Below the pieces are notes generated by a model. The model was not told where the DNA came from. It did no database searches and saw only the letters and a program-made list of their open reading frames with translations. 64,000 nucleotides of DNA from Ruminococcus sp. AM22-13 (lineage in GTDB: Bacteria; Bacillota; Clostridia; Lachnospirales; Lachnospiraceae): assembly GCF_003471165.1 (NCBI RefSeq), contig NZ_QRIL01000016.1, forward strand, positions 35,693-99,692. The letters are read 5' to 3'. How positions within the stretch are numbered: position 1 is the stretch's first letter; each line of letters opens with the position of its first letter. This document shows positions 61,258 to 64,000 of this stretch, one piece after another. A program made the translations under genes and the position numbers.

Positions 61258-62455
61258 AACTATTCGCTATCCGATATACTTCTTCCTTTGCATCATCAAA
61301 ATTCACATGGGTGTAAGTGTTCAAGGTTACACTGATGTCTGCGTGACCCATGATATACTGCAAGGTTTTCGGATTCATCCCGGATTTTGCCATATTAGAG
61401 CAAAAGGTGTGCCTGCATACATGAGGGGTAACTTTCGGCATCTGGATACGGTAAATCCTGTTGTATTTCTGAATGATATGCTCCATGTACTTCTCCCAGT
61501 GAAGGGCAACCATCGGCATATCGTTTTTATCCAAAAATAAAAATCCAGCGTATCCTTCCACCATCGGTTCAACTTTTGGTGTCTTTCGGTTGGCAATAAT
61601 TCTGCGAAAACACGCTGCGACAGCTTCCGTCATCGGCACATAGCGAATACCTTTGTCAGTTTTTGGTTCTTCAATTACATACTGCATCTGTGCAGTACGC
61701 TGTAACTGATGGTCTACCTTAATACGCATTTCTCCAAACTCAATCTCCGAAATCGTCAGCCCACAGAACTCTGAAATACGAAGCCCTGTGTGAAAAAGAA
61801 TATAGATTGCATCATAGTATCTGCTGAAATGCTTATCCTCCTGAATAAACTTCAGCAAATCTCTCTGCTGCTTTCGGGTAATCGCTTCTCTGGTAACAGA
61901 ATCATTAACAATGACGGATGCCAGCTCAAATTCAAATGGATTTTTGCGAAGCAGGTCATCATCTACTGCCATCTGAAATGCTGGTCTGAGAACTCCCCGG
62001 ATCGAATGAATGGAACTGTATCCCCGCCCATCAATTTGTTGGAGCTTAATCAACCATGCCTTTGCGTCTGACAAACGCACCTTATCAATTCGCAGATTCC
62101 CAAAACTCTCTTTTTTCGGCATATTGATGACCGTTTTATATCCGGCAACCGTATTGTGACGAACTCCTGTTTTCAATGAAACATACTTTTCTACCAGTTC
62201 CAAAACAGTATAGTTGCCACCGTTGGTTACGATACGGTCAAACAAATCCGCTTCAATCTGTTTTTCTTTCTCACGCAGGGAAGGCTCCCGCTTCTTCCCT
62301 TTTGGCATTGGGTCATTCTTGTCCAAACGCCAACTGTATACATTTTTCTCTTTTCCGTCCTCATCAATATAGCGGAACCGATACCTCCCATCTTTACGCT
62401 GGTACTCGCCCTCTCGCAAAATCCGATTACGGTTATCTCGTCTTTTCTCACTCAT
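61256..62455 (-). CDS. int: Tn916-type tyrosine recombinase (integrase)
   Basis: About 400 residues from the ATG at 62453-62455 after AAAGGAG. The N-terminal arm-binding domain begins MSEKRRDNRNRILREGEYQR, very like Tn916 Int; the core-binding domain is at about 80-180. The catalytic domain has Arg in FHTGLRISEFCGL, HVCRHTFC with His and Arg, MGHADISVTLNTYTH with the second His and the Tyr nucleophile. It integrates and excises the element. The excisionase gene lies 110 bp upstream. Confidence 0.95.
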   Translation of the reverse strand: MSEKRRDNRNRILREGEYQRKDGRYRFRYIDEDGKEKNVYSWRLDKNDPMPKGKKREPSLREKEKQIEADLFDRIVTNGGNYTVLELVEKYVSLKTGVRHNTVAGYKTVINMPKKESFGNLRIDKVRLSDAKAWLIKLQQIDGRGYSSIHSIRGVLRPAFQMAVDDDLLRKNPFEFELASVIVNDSVTREAITRKQQRDLLKFIQEDKHFSRYYDAIYILFHTGLRISEFCGLTISEIEFGEMRIKVDHQLQRTAQMQYVIEEPKTDKGIRYVPMTEAVAACFRRIIANRKTPKVEPMVEGYAGFLFLDKNDMPMVALHWEKYMEHIIQKYNRIYRIQMPKVTPHVCRHTFCSNMAKSGMNPKTLQYIMGHADISVTLNTYTHVNFDDAKEEVYRIANS

Positions 62456-62565
62456 CGTGAACTCTCCTTTCAAAAAAGAGAGCCAGACTTGCGCTCTTAT
62501 CATAGCACAAATCCAGCTCTCCGCATAGTTATATCATGTGAAATCGGTAAATCTGTCAGCTCTGT

Positions 62566-62799
62566 TTACACAGCAGTAGCCTGATCCAGATACCTCTCAA
62601 ATTTCTCACGCTTAATGAGGGCACGATTGCCGTTCATCACATAAAAATCCTCATTGGGATGTGTGTCAATAAGCGTTCTCAATTTTCCTTCGCCGATATG
62701 ATAATATCTGGCTGCTTCCTCAATGGTAAGCGTATATCTACGCCACACCGGAATATCCGAGTAATTTTTTCCTTCAATATTCATCTTATTATTCGCCAT
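62566..62799 (-). CDS. xis: Tn916-type excisionase
   Basis: A 77-residue winged-helix DNA-binding protein. SDIPVWRRYTLTIEEAARYY, HIGEGKLRTLIDTHPNEDF and MNGNRALIKREKFERYLD match Tn916 Xis closely. It directs the integrase toward excision. GGAGG lies 11 bp before the ATG. Confidence 0.92.
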   Translation of the reverse strand: MANNKMNIEGKNYSDIPVWRRYTLTIEEAARYYHIGEGKLRTLIDTHPNEDFYVMNGNRALIKREKFERYLDQATAV

Positions 62800-63040
62800 A
62801 GGCAGTTATCCTCCATGCATGAAAATAGCCAGACAGAGGGTGTCGGCAACGAAGTCCGGCAACGGGCTTCAAAAGACCTTGCAAACAATCTCAATCTGGC
62901 GATGATTACTATTTATACTTTTCTTTTATTTTTCTGTTGTTTTGGTTGTTATAAGGGAGAAAAGCCCGGAAATAAGGGGTTTTCCCCGGCAACCGGCTCG
63001 GCAACGGGATAGCAACAGGGGGTGCAACGGGCGGTCATTT
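62800..63040. other. Non-coding stretch with clustered GCAACGG repeats
   Basis: No gene seen. Between 62844 and 63030 the plus strand has six GCAAC copies, most as GGCAACGG or GCAACGGG. Two more (as CGTTGCC) lie inside the adjacent coding region near 63100-63125. GC content rises sharply at this point. Confidence 0.4.
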
Positions 63041-64000
63041 TCAGAATGGAAGCTCCATCTGTTCTGTGACCTCCACAAAACCATCCATCGTTTTTTCAGA
63101 CGGGTTGCCGGAGTCCGTTGCCGGGTTTTCACGCTCCCAGCCCTTTTGTCTGCCATATTCGGAAAACATTCTTGGGTTCGGGAAGTACCGCCAGCCGGTA
63201 ATGCACTGGTTCATAATCTCGTTGATTTCCCGGATTTCCCATTGCTTCGGCTCGTCAAAGGTATGGTTCAAGGCTTCCTTGTAAAGCTGCTTGGAACAGA
63301 CCATGCTCCCGGTGTACTTATCAAGATACGCCTGTATCATTCCGGCTTTGGTGTCCTCCGGCATAAAATCCCGCTGGTGTTCTTTGAGATACCGTTGCAT
63401 GGTGGGGCTGAAAGCCAGCTTGAACCTGCCGCTTCGGTAAATCTCCATAGCTTCTGCCCACATCTGCTCGATATAGGCTCTGGAAGCAGCTTCGTCCTCC
63501 AAAATGTGAACCTCGGCTTGCTCCGGGTACACCATGACGGGGATAAAGCGGCGGTTGCCGGAACGGTCAAGGGGCAGGAAGTCAAGGGCGTTGGAAGTGC
63601 CGCCAAACACGCACTGACGGGGGCGGTCTGCCGGGTGGGTTTCATAGGGTATCTTGTAAACTTCTTTCTGCCGGCTTAAAAATGACTTGATTTCCTCAAT
63701 GCTCTTGGCGTTGGCGGTTGCCATCATTTCCGACATTTCGATAATCCAGTGACCTTGCAGCTTGCGGTACACATTGTCATCGTCCAGCTTCCGCAAATCA
63801 TCGGAGAACCACTCGTCCCGGACTGCCAGCAGACGGAAGAAGGTGGACTTGCCAGCCCCCTGACCTCCGACCAGACAGAGCATGATTTCAAACTTACACC
63901 CCGGCTGAAAGGCTCGTGAGATTGCACCCAGCAGGAACAGCTTCAACGCTTCATAGGTGTAATCGTCTGCGTCAGCCCCCAGAAAGTGCCGCAGACAGAA
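63041..64000 (-). CDS. VapE/VirE-type P-loop ATPase of the mobile element, N-terminus beyond the window
   Basis: At least 320 residues, open to the window end (FCLRHFLGADADDYTYEALK at the edge). Walker A is LVGGQGAGKSTFFRLLA, followed by WIIEMSEMMATANAKSIEEI and DRPRQCVFGGTSNALDFLPL, then DRSGNRRFIPV, the pattern of VirE/VapE (superfamily 3-like helicase/primase-associated) proteins of phages and integrative elements. It probably helps element replication. GC content is clearly higher than the chromosomal genes, which indicates a different origin. Confidence 0.88.
   Translation of the reverse strand, partial: FCLRHFLGADADDYTYEALKLFLLGAISRAFQPGCKFEIMLCLVGGQGAGKSTFFRLLAVRDEWFSDDLRKLDDDNVYRKLQGHWIIEMSEMMATANAKSIEEIKSFLSRQKEVYKIPYETHPADRPRQCVFGGTSNALDFLPLDRSGNRRFIPVMVYPEQAEVHILEDEAASRAYIEQMWAEAMEIYRSGRFKLAFSPTMQRYLKEHQRDFMPEDTKAGMIQAYLDKYTGSMVCSKQLYKEALNHTFDEPKQWEIREINEIMNQCITGWRYFPNPRMFSEYGRQKGWERENPATDSGNPSEKTMDGFVEVTEQMELPF

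Noticed and set aside
1-64000. CRISPR arrays, rRNA or tRNA genes
   Set aside because: I looked for regularly spaced direct repeats and for cloverleaf sequences and saw none.

Overview
The window reads as chromosomal DNA of a gut-type Lachnospiraceae (Clostridia, Bacillota). Evidence: moderate-to-low GC, AGGAGG-type ribosome binding sites, a SCIFF peptide with its radical SAM maturase beside a fused secDF, a stand-alone HemZ, a DUF5688 gene, and several ECF sigma / DUF4179-type anti-sigma cassettes. I cannot name the genus. All calls come from reading the sequence; no database search was run.

Layout. (1) 1-14400 is a cell-envelope stress and regulation region on the minus strand. It holds three sigma/anti-sigma pairs (2593-3081 with 1151-2596; 11106-11624 with 9679-11106; 13764-14306 with 12664-13770). 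The middle pair is followed by an L,D-transpeptidase. A BlaI repressor / M56 sensor-protease pair (3562-5706) sits beside a secreted protein (5839-6681) that carries BlaI-type operators and shares the sensor's C-terminal extracellular domain. The region is littered with gene remnants: an ABC permease tail, an inverted sigma fragment, a GH95 fucosidase tail, and a lipoprotein-like gene without its signal peptide. (2) 14511-27027 is mostly housekeeping: tsf, rpsB, an rsuA-type pseudouridine synthase, a CPBP protease, a HAD phosphatase, a Ser/Thr kinase overlapping an Asn/Gln-rich secreted protein, argS, degV, ptsI and ptsH. (3) 27306-34265 holds a MacB-like ABC operon with two membrane-fusion proteins, divergent from a lipoprotein gene. 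(4) 34410-50736 is a dense minus-strand run: tauE-like, aspS, hisS, HD-GYP, hemZ, MBL hydrolase, relA/spoT, apt, recJ, then secDF, scfB, scfA and a TIGR04086-type membrane protein. (5) 50820-60419 holds a cell-surface protein, a CNNM/CorC protein, a YdcF-like protein, a SPOR amidase, a plus-strand ABC importer operon (binding protein, permease, ATPase) and a DUF5688 gene. (6) 60594-64000 holds a low-molecular-weight phosphatase and then the end of an integrative element: Tn916-type integrase, excisionase, and a GC-rich VapE/VirE-type ATPase cut by the window edge.

Intergenic repeats matter here. A roughly 160-bp long-hairpin, MITE-like element occurs twice in opposite orientations (52835-52997, 59270-59407), and a family of palindromic GTAACT...AGTTAC elements occurs at least seven times.

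The best candidates for something undescribed are the BlaI/M56/secreted-domain locus, the kinase plus N/Q-rich protein pair, and a canonical-looking HPr whose regulatory Ser46 position is His.
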